DNA of 64,000 nucleotides from Luteimonas sp. YGD11-2 (GTDB lineage: Bacteria > Pseudomonadota > Gammaproteobacteria > Xanthomonadales > Xanthomonadaceae). A program made the position numbers and the translations under genes. Under the pieces are notes generated by a model. That model had not been told where the DNA came from, ran no database searches, and saw only the letters and a program-made list of their open reading frames with translations. The DNA is taken from contig NZ_CP035376.1 of NCBI RefSeq assembly GCF_004118975.1, forward strand, positions 1,054,001 to 1,118,000. Direction: 5' to 3'. Shown here piece after piece: positions 19,155 to 28,000 of this stretch; position 1 is the stretch's first letter, and every line of letters begins with the position of its first letter.

Positions 19155-19480
19155 AGCGGAGGCCGCAACTCAAACGCTAAAGCCCTCGTCGACGGCGGCC
19201 AGCTGGGCATCCTCAGCGGTCAGGTGGCGAGGTTCTGGCTCTTGCTCACTGCAATCTCCTTTGCATTCTATGTGGGGCGCCTGGCGGCACGCGACGCGTG
19301 CCTGTAAGCCCGTCACCGCCGCCCCGCCGCAGTCCCTGTGGCGTGAGTCAGCTTCGGCCAGCAACGCTGGCGGTGGAGCGAGGGGAGTGTGCTAGATCCG
19401 AGGGCCGCGAATACGCAATGCCGCAGAAGATGAGGTTGCAGCGCTTACCATTGCAGACCTGCATTCTCGGCGGGGGGGAC
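19155..19480. other. Intergenic region before the restriction island
   Basis: These 326 bp contain no convincing gene. On the minus strand, short frames end in LTAEDAQLAAVDEGFSV near 19170, vaguely like the C-terminus of a small antitoxin, with stops nearby. I read it as debris or chance. No clear promoter pair for the downstream nuclease gene was recognised; a G-run stands 4 nt before its ATG. Confidence 0.4.
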
Positions 19481-20368
19481 ATGGCCAACATCAGCAAGCG
19501 CCGCACCGGAGAACTGGTGCGAGAGCTGTTCAAGATCCTGCTCGCGCAGCCGGAGGGCATGCGAGCGGTCGACGCTCTGGCCGCGCTGGCGAGCTGCATC
19601 ACGATGACAGAGCACGAGGCCGGCGAGTACGAAACCGGTGGTCGACGCTTCGAGAAGATCGTCCGCTTCGGCACCGTAGCCCCGGTCAAGGCTGGTTGGA
19701 TGATCAAGGACAAGGGGGTCTGGACGGTCACATCTGAGGGCGAGGCTGCCCTGCAGGCCTTCCCGGATCCCGAGCAGTTCACGCACGCGGCGCGCGCGCT
19801 CTATAAAAAATGGAAGAGCGCACAGCCCGAACCTGCCGGCGACGAGGAAAGCGATGAGCTCACCGAAAGCTCCGCGACGATCACTCTAGAAGAAGCTGAG
19901 GAAATGGCTTGGGCGGAGATCGAGGCCTACTTGGCTGCGACACCGCCCTACGACTTCCAAGAGCTAGTCGCCGCTCTGCTCAAGGCGATGGGTTACCACG
20001 TGAGTTGGATCGCGCCGCCCGGCAAGGATGGCGGCGTGGACATCATTGCCTACAACGATCCGCTGGGTACCCGCCCGCCCCGGATCAAGGTCCAGGTCAA
20101 GCGCAACGCGAACTCGCCGCGCATCGATGTGATGGGACTGCGCAGTTTCATGGCTGTGCTCGCCGATGGCGACGTCGGGCTGTTCGTCGCGCTTTCCGGC
20201 TTTACCAAGGATGCTGACTACGAGGCGCGCCAGTCCCATCGCCGGGTCAGCCTGATCGATGCGCGTCGCTTGCTAGAGCTGTGGACCACGCATTACGCCC
20301 AACTGGATGATGGCGCCCGCGCGCGGCTGCCGCTGAAGCCGGTCTGGTTCCTGGTCGGGGACAAGTAA
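19481..20368 (+). CDS. Mrr-like restriction endonuclease
   Basis: A 295-residue protein with an N-terminal winged-helix (Mrr_N-like, about residues 8-95), a charged linker, and a C-terminal PD-(D/E)xK nuclease domain. The catalytic set is visible: E161 in FQELVAALLKAMGY, D187 in GGVDIIAY and Q205-x-K207 in KVQVKR. Mrr enzymes cut DNA carrying foreign methylation. Here the gene opens a type I restriction locus and is followed 3 bp later by a small unknown gene. I chose the ATG at 19481 because family similarity starts at MANISKRRTGELV and upstream codons are unrelated. Confidence 0.85.
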   Translation: MANISKRRTGELVRELFKILLAQPEGMRAVDALAALASCITMTEHEAGEYETGGRRFEKIVRFGTVAPVKAGWMIKDKGVWTVTSEGEAALQAFPDPEQFTHAARALYKKWKSAQPEPAGDEESDELTESSATITLEEAEEMAWAEIEAYLAATPPYDFQELVAALLKAMGYHVSWIAPPGKDGGVDIIAYNDPLGTRPPRIKVQVKRNANSPRIDVMGLRSFMAVLADGDVGLFVALSGFTKDADYEARQSHRRVSLIDARRLLELWTTHYAQLDDGARARLPLKPVWFLVGDK

Positions 20369-20371
20369 GTA

Positions 20372-20665
20372 ATGGCTGCGAACAACGAGCTCGACTTGCG
20401 GTTCTGGTTTGAGCACCGCAATGGCAAGCGCCTCTATCCCTATCGGCTTACCAATCAGAAGACCGGAAAGGTCGCTTTTCGGGTGGCGCGCCCCGGGACC
20501 GGTGCCAACCGCAACGAAAACCAGATCGAGCTGGAAGACGTGGAGGAAGTATTCCGCTATGTCTTCGCGCTCGGTTACTCGGTCCGCCTGCGCGGGCACG
20601 ATCCTAAATTCAACGGGCTTTACAGCCCCCACGGCCACAGCATCGTCAAGACCTCGGAGTCCTGA
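20372..20665 (+). CDS. Unknown 97-residue protein in the restriction locus
   Basis: I do not recognise a family. The protein is polar, with no signal peptide or membrane segment: an N-terminal ELDLRFWFEHRNGKRLYPYR, a central VAFRVARPGTG and a helix ELEDVEEVFRYVFALGYSVR. It lies 3 bp after the Mrr-like gene and 23 bp before hsdM on the same strand, so it belongs to the same transcript. It could be a small partner or modulator of the nuclease or methyltransferase; that is only inference from position. Confidence 0.7.
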   Translation: MAANNELDLRFWFEHRNGKRLYPYRLTNQKTGKVAFRVARPGTGANRNENQIELEDVEEVFRYVFALGYSVRLRGHDPKFNGLYSPHGHSIVKTSES

Positions 20666-20688
20666 CGGAGCACGAAGAAGCACACGCA

Positions 20689-22170
20689 ATGATCACAGGC
20701 ACCATCAAATCCCAGGTCGACCGCATCTGGGACGCTTTCTGGAGCGGCGGCATCTCCAACCCCATGGAGGTCATCGAGCAGATGACCTACCTGCTCTTCA
20801 TCAAGCGGCTGGACGAGCTGCACACGGTGCAGGAGAAGAAGGCCAACCGCCTCAAGCGCCCGATCGAGCGGCCGGTCTTCGACCCCGGCCAGCAGCACCT
20901 GCGCTGGTCGAACTTCCGCCAGTTGGGCGACCCGGCCGAGCTGTACCGGGTGGTGGCCGAGGAGGTCTTCCCCTTCATCAAGAACCTGGGCGGCGCGGAG
21001 GACTCCACCTACGCCACCCATATGAAGGATGCGCGCTTCACCATCCCCACGCCGGCGCTGCTGGCCCGGGTGGTGGACATGCTCGACGCCATCCCCATGG
21101 ACGACCGCGACACCAAGGGCGACCTGTACGAGTACATGCTCGGCAAGATCGCCTCGGCCGGGCAGAACGGGCAGTTCCGCACCCCGCGGCACATCATCAA
21201 GCTGATGGTGGAGATGATGGCGCCCAGGCCGTCTGACACCATTTGCGACCCGGCCTGCGGCACCGCCGGCTTCCTGGTCGCCGCCAGCGAATACCTCAGC
21301 GAGCACCACGGCCAGGAGATCTACGCAACGCCCGAGGCCGCGCGCCGCTTCAACCACGACACCTTCCACGGCTTCGACTTCGACAGCACCATGCTGCGGG
21401 TCGGCTCGATGAACATGCTGCTGCACGGGGTGGAGAACCCCGCCATCGAGAACCGGGACAGCCTCAGCGAAGGCCACGCCGGCGTGGCCGGGCAGTTCAG
21501 CCTGATCCTGGCCAACCCGCCGTTCGCCGGCTCGCTGGATTACGAGAGCACCGCCAAGGACCTGCAGCAGATCGTCAAGACGAAGAAGACCGAACTGCTG
21601 TTCCTGGCCCTGTTCCTGCGCCTGCTCAAGCCCGGCGGCCGCGCCGCGGTGATCGTGCCTGACGGCGTGCTGTTCGGCTCATCCAAGGCGCACAAGACAC
21701 TGCGGCGGATGCTGGTGGAGGATCAGAAGCTCGACGGCATCGTCTCCATGCCCTCGGGCGTGTTCCGCCCCTATGCCGGCGTGTCGACCGCAATCCTGCT
21801 GTTCACCAAGACCGACTCGGGCGGCACCGACAACGTCTGGTTCTACGACATGCAGGCCGACGGATACTCGCTGGACGACAAGCGCAACCCGCTGGATGCG
21901 GCGAAGCATGAGAGCAACAACCTGCCGGACATCCTGGCGCGCTGGCGCAACCGTGATCGCGAGGCGGGCCGCGCGCGCACCGAGCCGAGCTTTCTGGTGC
22001 CGAAGGACGAGATCGCCGGCAACGACTACGACCTGTCGATCAACCGCTACAAGGAAGTGGTGTACGAAGAGGTCGAGTACGACCCGCCACAGAAGATCCT
22101 TGCCGAGCTGAGGGAGCTGGAGACAGAGATCATGCGGGGAATGGAGGAGTTGGAGGGGATGCTGAAGTGA
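20689..22170 (+). CDS. hsdM: Type I restriction-modification methyltransferase subunit HsdM
   Basis: A 493-residue N6-adenine methyltransferase subunit. An N-terminal HsdM helical domain (DRIWDAFWSGGISNPMEVIEQMTYLLF) is followed by the AdoMet-binding motif DPACGTAGF at 187-195 and the catalytic NPPF at 276-279. With HsdS it methylates the target sequence and protects the host. Its stop overlaps hsdS by 4 bp. It appears intact and of normal length. Confidence 0.96.
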   Translation: MITGTIKSQVDRIWDAFWSGGISNPMEVIEQMTYLLFIKRLDELHTVQEKKANRLKRPIERPVFDPGQQHLRWSNFRQLGDPAELYRVVAEEVFPFIKNLGGAEDSTYATHMKDARFTIPTPALLARVVDMLDAIPMDDRDTKGDLYEYMLGKIASAGQNGQFRTPRHIIKLMVEMMAPRPSDTICDPACGTAGFLVAASEYLSEHHGQEIYATPEAARRFNHDTFHGFDFDSTMLRVGSMNMLLHGVENPAIENRDSLSEGHAGVAGQFSLILANPPFAGSLDYESTAKDLQQIVKTKKTELLFLALFLRLLKPGGRAAVIVPDGVLFGSSKAHKTLRRMLVEDQKLDGIVSMPSGVFRPYAGVSTAILLFTKTDSGGTDNVWFYDMQADGYSLDDKRNPLDAAKHESNNLPDILARWRNRDREAGRARTEPSFLVPKDEIAGNDYDLSINRYKEVVYEEVEYDPPQKILAELRELETEIMRGMEELEGMLK

Positions 22171-23363
22171 CGGTCGCGACTGCTACGCTCTACGAAGTCG
22201 CAGATATCAATCCGCGCTTTGATCGAGCTGAGTTCTCCAATCTGGCGGAAGTCGTCACCTTCGTTCCGATGGCGAAAGTATCCGAAGTGTCGGGTGCGAT
22301 CACCACAGAAGAACACCGCCCGGTCGGTGAGCTGCTTAAGGGCTTTACACCGTTTTCCGACCGGGATGTTCTGGTTGCGAAGATCACGCCGTGTTTCGAG
22401 AATGGAAAGATTGCTCACGCAAGAATCAGTAAACGCGCGGGGTTTAGCTCCACCGAGTTCCATGTCGTTCGTGCTGATACGGAGCGGCTTGATGATCGAT
22501 ATCTATTCCATTTCTTGCGGCAGCCCCTGATCCGCGTTCGTGGTGAGAAGCGGATGACCGGCAGTGGCGGTCAACGCCGCGTGCCGAAGGCATTCTTGGA
22601 AAGTTTGAAGGTGCCGCTTCCGCCGCTTGCGGAACAGCGCCGCATCGCGGCGATCCTGGACAACGCCAACGCGCTGCGCGCCAAGCGCCGCGAAGCCATC
22701 GCCAAGCTCGACCAGCTGTTGCAGTGCGTTTTTATCGACATGTTCGGCGACCCGGTGACGAACCCGAAAGGCTTGTCTGAATTATCGCTCGGCGAGCTTG
22801 TAAGCAGCACCAAGATTGGTCTGGTTCGCTCAGCCAATGAGTTCGGTGAAGATTTTGATATTCCCTACGTACGGATGGATGCGGTATCTGCCGATGGCAA
22901 ATTCCTGCCAGACAAGGTCAAGAAGACTAGCGCCAGCGAATCGGAGATGAGTGATTACGCGTTGGAGCCTGGCGACTTCCTTTTCAACACGCGTAACTCC
23001 AAGGAACTTGTTGGCAAGACATGCGTTTATAACGGGCCGCCGGGCTGGACGTTCAACAATAACCTGATGCGTATCAGGTTCAAGGAAGGGGTTGCATCTT
23101 CTGTGATTGCTATGCAATTCCAGTTCGGGCGCGTCAAGCGGGAACTCGAAAAGCGCAAGTCCGGGACCACGAGTGTCTATGCTGTTTATTGGCGGGAGTT
23201 GCAGTCACTTCCACTTTTGTTGCCACCAGCTAGCCAACAGCAAAAGTTCGCCGCCATCAAAGCGAAGATCGAAGCCCACAGGCGCGCCCTGCAACGCCAC
23301 GGGACCCAATTCGACGATCTCTTCGCCGGCGTCCGACAACGCGCCTTTGCCGGCACGCTTTAG
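22167..23363 (+). CDS. hsdS: Type I restriction-modification specificity subunit HsdS
   Basis: A 398-residue subunit with two target-recognition domains. TRD1 spans about residues 1-150 and ends PLPPLAEQRRIAAILD. A central conserved helix region (NALRAKRREAIAKLDQLLQ) follows. TRD2 then ends with the equivalent LPPASQQQKFAAIKAKIEAHRRAL. The TRDs decide the bipartite DNA target. Both TRD-coding stretches are visibly less GC-rich than the flanking conserved helices, as expected for exchanged recognition modules. The recognition sequence cannot be predicted. Confidence 0.95.
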   Translation: MTVATATLYEVADINPRFDRAEFSNLAEVVTFVPMAKVSEVSGAITTEEHRPVGELLKGFTPFSDRDVLVAKITPCFENGKIAHARISKRAGFSSTEFHVVRADTERLDDRYLFHFLRQPLIRVRGEKRMTGSGGQRRVPKAFLESLKVPLPPLAEQRRIAAILDNANALRAKRREAIAKLDQLLQCVFIDMFGDPVTNPKGLSELSLGELVSSTKIGLVRSANEFGEDFDIPYVRMDAVSADGKFLPDKVKKTSASESEMSDYALEPGDFLFNTRNSKELVGKTCVYNGPPGWTFNNNLMRIRFKEGVASSVIAMQFQFGRVKRELEKRKSGTTSVYAVYWRELQSLPLLLPPASQQQKFAAIKAKIEAHRRALQRHGTQFDDLFAGVRQRAFAGTL

Positions 23364-23366
23364 CTC

Positions 23367-23660
23367 ATGCCCGCCTACCAGCCGCCCTTCCAGCTCACCC
23401 ACCGCATGACCGCGCTCGTCGCGGACATCGCCGAACGGCTGGGCGCCTGGAAGGCGGCCAACCGCGGCGCGTTGCTGCCGGAGCTGCGCCGCGGCAACCG
23501 CATCCGCTCGCTGCAGGCTTCGCTGGCGATCGAGCAGAACACGCTGAGCGTGGAGCAGGTCACCGCGGTGCCAGCCTGCAAGCCGGTGCTGGTCTCGCCG
23601 AAGGTGATCAAGGGTCCGCTGACTGCGGTGGCTCGCTCGAGGCCATCCGCGACAGCCTGA
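23367..23660 (+). pseudogene. Fic-family protein remnant (N-terminus only)
   Basis: The 97 codons begin PPFQLTHRMTALVADIAERLGAW and continue RRGNRIRSLQASLAIEQNTLSVEQVTAV, which is the N-terminal Fic_N region of Fic adenylyltransferase proteins often found beside hsdS. The similarity stops soon after and the catalytic HxFxxGNGR motif is absent. The reading frame ends in unrelated sequence. The gene is a truncated relic sitting 3 bp after hsdS. Confidence 0.75.
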
Positions 23661-23776
23661 GAGGCTGTAGCCAACAAACACGGGTGGAAATGCAGGTAGA
23701 AGCGCGGGTGGAACCAGGGTCCGGCGGCGGTGACATTCGCCGGCGACGTGGCATGACAGTGGACGGGCTGATTTGA

Positions 23777-23786
23777 GTAATATTAC
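23777..23786 (+). promoter_or_regulatory. AT-rich palindrome GTAATATTAC upstream of ATPase gene
   Basis: A perfect 10-bp palindrome in a locally AT-rich patch, 51 bp before the ATPase start and upstream of its predicted -35 box. It stands out in this GC-rich sequence and could be an operator; no regulator is identified. Confidence 0.3.
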
Positions 23787-23802
23787 GATTCTTAGGGGGG
23801 AT

Positions 23803-23831
23803 TTGTAATCCGCATAAAGTGCCTATAGACT
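23803..23831 (+). promoter_or_regulatory. Predicted promoter of the AAA ATPase gene (leaderless)
   Basis: -35 TTGTAA (23803-23808), a 17-nt spacer and -10 TAGACT (23826-23831). The predicted start of transcription, seven nucleotides on, coincides with the ATG at 23838. No Shine-Dalgarno sequence is present (TCTCCCC precedes the ATG). Confidence 0.45.
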
Positions 23832-23837
23832 CTCCCC

Positions 23838-25031
23838 ATGGACCCGATCTCCAATCCCTACACCCCGGGTGCAGGCACCCAACCACCGGAACTCGCTGGC
23901 CGGGATGAACTGCTGGAAGCCGTCCGCATCGCAAGCGAGCGCGTGCGCGCCGGCCGTCATGCCAAGAGTGTGCTGATGATCGGCTTGCGCGGTGTCGGCA
24001 AGACCGTGCTGCTCGACCGGATGCGTCGGAATGCAGAGGCTGCGGGCATGGAGACGGTGCGCGTGGAGGCGCCGGAGGGCCGGTCGCTGCCGGCAATGCT
24101 GGCACCGCAACTCCGACAGGCCCTGCTGCGCCTGTCGAGGAAGGAGCAGGCAAAGGAACTGGCACTGCGAGGGTTGCGGGCACTTGCCGGCTTCGCCAAG
24201 GCCCTCAAGGTGAAGTTCGCGGACATCGAAGTCGGCATCGATCTGGAGCCCGAGCCGGGGCTGGCCGATAACGGTGATCTTGAACACGACCTGCAGGCAC
24301 TGCTCGAGGCCGCGGGAGCGGCCGCCGGTGCCGCCGGTAGCGCGCTGGTCCTGTTTGTCGATGAACTGCAGTACGTGCCCGAGGAGCAGCTGGCTTCGCT
24401 GATCACCGCGCTGCACCGGTGTGCCCAGCAACAGGTGCCGGTCATGCTGGTCGGCGCCGGCCTGCCGCAGCTGCCGGGGCAGATGGGCCGGGCCAAGTCG
24501 TATGCGGAACGCCTGTTCGATTTCCCGTTCGTAGGCCCGCTGGACGATGACGCGGCGCGCGCCGCGCTGGAGGTGCCGGCGGCCGAGTTGGGTGTGCGCT
24601 ACGAACCGGAGGCGACGGCGCGCGTGCTGGCGGCGACGGAGGGCTACCCCTACTTCCTGCAGGAGTGGGGAAAGCACGCCTGGGATGTCGCCGAAGCGCC
24701 GCCGATCGACTCGCAGGATGTCGAGATCGCGTCGCGCGAAGCGACTGCGGCGTTGGACGAGAGCTTCTTCCGGGTGCGCTTTGATCGCCTCACTCCGGCC
24801 GAGAAGCGCTACTTGCGCGCAATGGCCGAGTTGGGCCCGGGGCCACATCGCTCGGGCGATATCGCTGCAGTGCTGGGGCGAAAGGTCACGGCACTGGGTC
24901 CCACGCGCAACCAGCTGATTGCCAAGGGCATGGTCTGGAGCCCCAGTCACGGCGATACTGCGTTTACGGTGCCGATGTTCGACAGCTTCATGCGGCGGAT
25001 CATGCCGGGGGATGATTGGCGGACCGCGTAG
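23838..25031 (+). CDS. AAA-type ATPase between hsdS and hsdR
   Basis: A 397-residue cytoplasmic P-loop ATPase. Walker A is GLRGVGKT at residues 49-56 and Walker B is LVLFVDELQ at 169-177. A sensor-like region (MLVGAGLP) and a C-terminal winged-helix-like part (SGDIAAVLGRKVTALGPTRNQLIAKGMV) follow. It resembles the AAA_16/STAND-like or archaeal-type ATPases that bind DNA or act in defence; no effector domain is seen. It sits 52 bp before hsdR with its own promoter and may be co-transcribed with hsdR. Its role in the restriction locus is unknown. Confidence 0.82.
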   Translation: MDPISNPYTPGAGTQPPELAGRDELLEAVRIASERVRAGRHAKSVLMIGLRGVGKTVLLDRMRRNAEAAGMETVRVEAPEGRSLPAMLAPQLRQALLRLSRKEQAKELALRGLRALAGFAKALKVKFADIEVGIDLEPEPGLADNGDLEHDLQALLEAAGAAAGAAGSALVLFVDELQYVPEEQLASLITALHRCAQQQVPVMLVGAGLPQLPGQMGRAKSYAERLFDFPFVGPLDDDAARAALEVPAAELGVRYEPEATARVLAATEGYPYFLQEWGKHAWDVAEAPPIDSQDVEIASREATAALDESFFRVRFDRLTPAEKRYLRAMAELGPGPHRSGDIAAVLGRKVTALGPTRNQLIAKGMVWSPSHGDTAFTVPMFDSFMRRIMPGDDWRTA

Positions 25032-25083
25032 TGGGATTGAGCGCCCGCGCTGGACACAAGGCGCGAAAGCGGTGGGGGACGCA

Positions 25084-28000
25084 ATGACCAACTTCGATTT
25101 CTTGCAAGCCGAGTTCAAGCCGCTCTACGAACCGGCGCGCGGCGCCGAACAACTGGTTTACTCCGACCCGCGTGCCTGCTGCATGCGCACCCGGCATGCG
25201 CTGGAGCAGGCGGTGCACTGGCTGTACCAGCACGACCTCACCCTGCGGATGCCGTACGACAACGGCCTTGGCGTGCTGCTGACCCAGCCCGAGCTCGAGC
25301 GGCTGCTGCCCCCGCATATCCATCAGAAGACCCGGCTGATCCAGAAGCTGGGCAACCAGGCAGTGCACGGCACCGGCCGGATCGGCCCCGGTGATGCGAT
25401 GCGGCTGGTGCGGGAGCTGTTCCATGTGCTGTTCTGGCTGGCGCGCACCTACACCCGCGGCAGCGACCCGAAGAGCCTGGAGGCGACCTTTGACGAGAAG
25501 CGGGTGCCGCACCTGGTCCGCGCAGACGAGGCGGTGGCCTTCACCCGGGAGGAGCTGGAAAAGCAGGAAGCGAAGTTCCGCGCGCAGATCGAGGCGCAGC
25601 ACGCCGAGATCGAAGCACGCGAGGCGCGCATCGCCGAAACCAGTGCCAGCCTGGCCGAGCGCGAAGCGGCGCTGGCCGACCTGGACGCCCAGCTGGCACA
25701 GGCCCGCGCCCAGCTCGCCGAGGCCAAGGCCGCGAACCTGGCGGTGCCCGACACGCACGACTACCGCGAGGCCGACACACGCCGCTTCCTGATCGACGTG
25801 CTGCTGCGCGAGGCGGGCTGGGAAGTCGGCCGCGATGCTTCCGCCGAGGTGCCGGTCACCAGCATGCCCAACCAGAAAGGCGAGGGCTTCGTTGACTACG
25901 TGCTGTGGGGCCGCGACGGCAAGCCGCTGGCCGTGGTGGAGGCCAAGCGCAGCCTCGTCGACCCCGACGTGGGCCGTCAGCAGGCCAGGCTCTATGCTGA
26001 TTGCCTGGAGAAGGAGAAGGGCCAGCGGCCGCTGATCTTCTACACCAATGGCCACCGCACCTGGCTGTGGGACGACCGCCGCGCGCCACCGCGCGAGGTG
26101 CAGGGCTTCTACACCCGCGACGAACTGGAGCTGGCGATCCAGCGCCGCAGCCTGCAGCAGGACCTGAAGGGCCTGCCGGTGAACCGCGAGATCGCCGGGC
26201 GCGAGTACCAGATCCGCGCCATCCGCTCGATGGCCGAGGCCTTAGCGTCCGGGCGTCGCGCCGGTCTGCTGACCATGGCCACCGGCACCGGCAAGACCCG
26301 CATGTCGATCGCCCTGGTCGAGCTGCTGATGCGTGCCAACTGGGTGAAGCGGGTGCTGTTCCTGGCCGACCGGGTGGCGCTGGTGAACCAGGCTGTCAGT
26401 GCCTTCAAGACGCACCTGCCTGGTTCCAGTCCGGTGAACCTGGTAACGGAGAAGGACGGGCAGGGGCGCGTCTACCTGTCCACCTACCCCACGATGATGG
26501 GCCTGATCGAGCAAATGGAAGGCGACCGCCGCCGCTACGGCGTCGGTCACTTCGACCTGGTGATCATCGACGAGGCCCACCGCAGCGTGTACCAGAAGTA
26601 CGGCGCGATCTTCCGCTACTTCGACAGCTATCTCGTCGGCCTGACCGCCACCCCGCGCGACGAGGTGGACCGCGACACCTACCACCTGTTCGGGTTGGAG
26701 ACCGGCGTCCCCACCGATGCCTACGGGCTCGAAGAGGCGGTGGCCGATGGCTACCTGGTGCCGCCGCGGGCGCAGTCGGTGCCGATCCGGTTCGTGCGCG
26801 AAGGCATCCGCTACGACGAGCTCAGCGAGGCCGAGAAGGAACACTGGGAGTCGCTGGATTGGGGCGACCGGGACGAGGCACCCGACGAGATCCACGCCTC
26901 CGAGGTCAACAAGCAGCTGTTCAACGAAAGCACCATCGACCTGATGCTCAAACACCTGATGGAGCATGGACTGAAGGTGGACGGCGGCGACCGGCTGGGC
27001 AAGACCATCATCTTCGCGGTGAACCAGCGCCACGCCGAGTTCATCGCCAGGCGCTTCGACCACCACTACCCGCAGTACAAGGGCGAGTTCGCGCGGGTGA
27101 TCACCCATTCGGTGAAGTACGCGCAGAGCCTGGTCGACGCTTTCAGCCAGACAGGCAAGCTGCCGCAGATCGCGATCTCGGTCGACATGATGGACACCGG
27201 TATCGACGTGCCGGAGGTCGTGAACCTGATGTTCTTCAAGGCGGTGCGCTCGAAGGTGAAGTTCCTGCAGATGATCGGCCGAGGCACCCGCCTTTGCCCG
27301 GACCTGTTCGGTCCGGGGCAGGACAAGACCGAGTTCCTGATCTTCGATTTCTGCCAGAACTTCGAGTACTTCAACGAGCACCCGGCAGGTGCCGCGTCGC
27401 CGCTGAGCGAGCCGTTGGGGAAGCGGCTGTTCAAGAAGCGGCTGGAGTTGTTATCGCTGCTACCTGTTGAGGAGAAGGAGGCGACAACGAAGGCAGCAGA
27501 CGGTCACGCCGACTATTCCGCGCTGACACAGCTGCGCCAGGACCTGGTCGACGGCTTGCATGGCGAGGTCGCGGCCATGAACCAGGACAACTTCATTGTC
27601 CGCACCGAGCTTGAGCACGTATTCCGTTTTGCTAAGCGCGAGCGCTGGGAGACGCTTGCCGAGACCGATCTGGTGGAACTGCGCGAGCATGTGGCCGGCC
27701 TGCCTAGCGAGCTGGAGCACGGGCACATCACTGCCCGCCTGTTCGACCTGGCCTGCCTCAACCTGCAGATCGCCCTGGTCAACGCGACCGCAGACTTTCT
27801 CACCTGGCGCGACAAGGTCATCGAGATCGCCAGCAATCTGGAAGGCAAGGACGCCATTCCTGCAGTCAAGGCTCAGCTGCCGCTGATCCAGGAACTGCAG
27901 ACGGAGACCTTCTGGCAGGACATCACGCTGCCGATGATCGAGAACGTGCGCCGCAGGATCCGTGGGCTGGTGCAGTTCGTGGACAAGACGTCCAGCACGC

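Noticed and set aside
19170..19364. Minus-strand small gene ending LTAEDAQLAAVDEGFSV
   Set aside because: No ribosome-binding site in the right frame, a stop interrupts the plausible start (MSKSQNLAT), and the similarity to antitoxins is too short.
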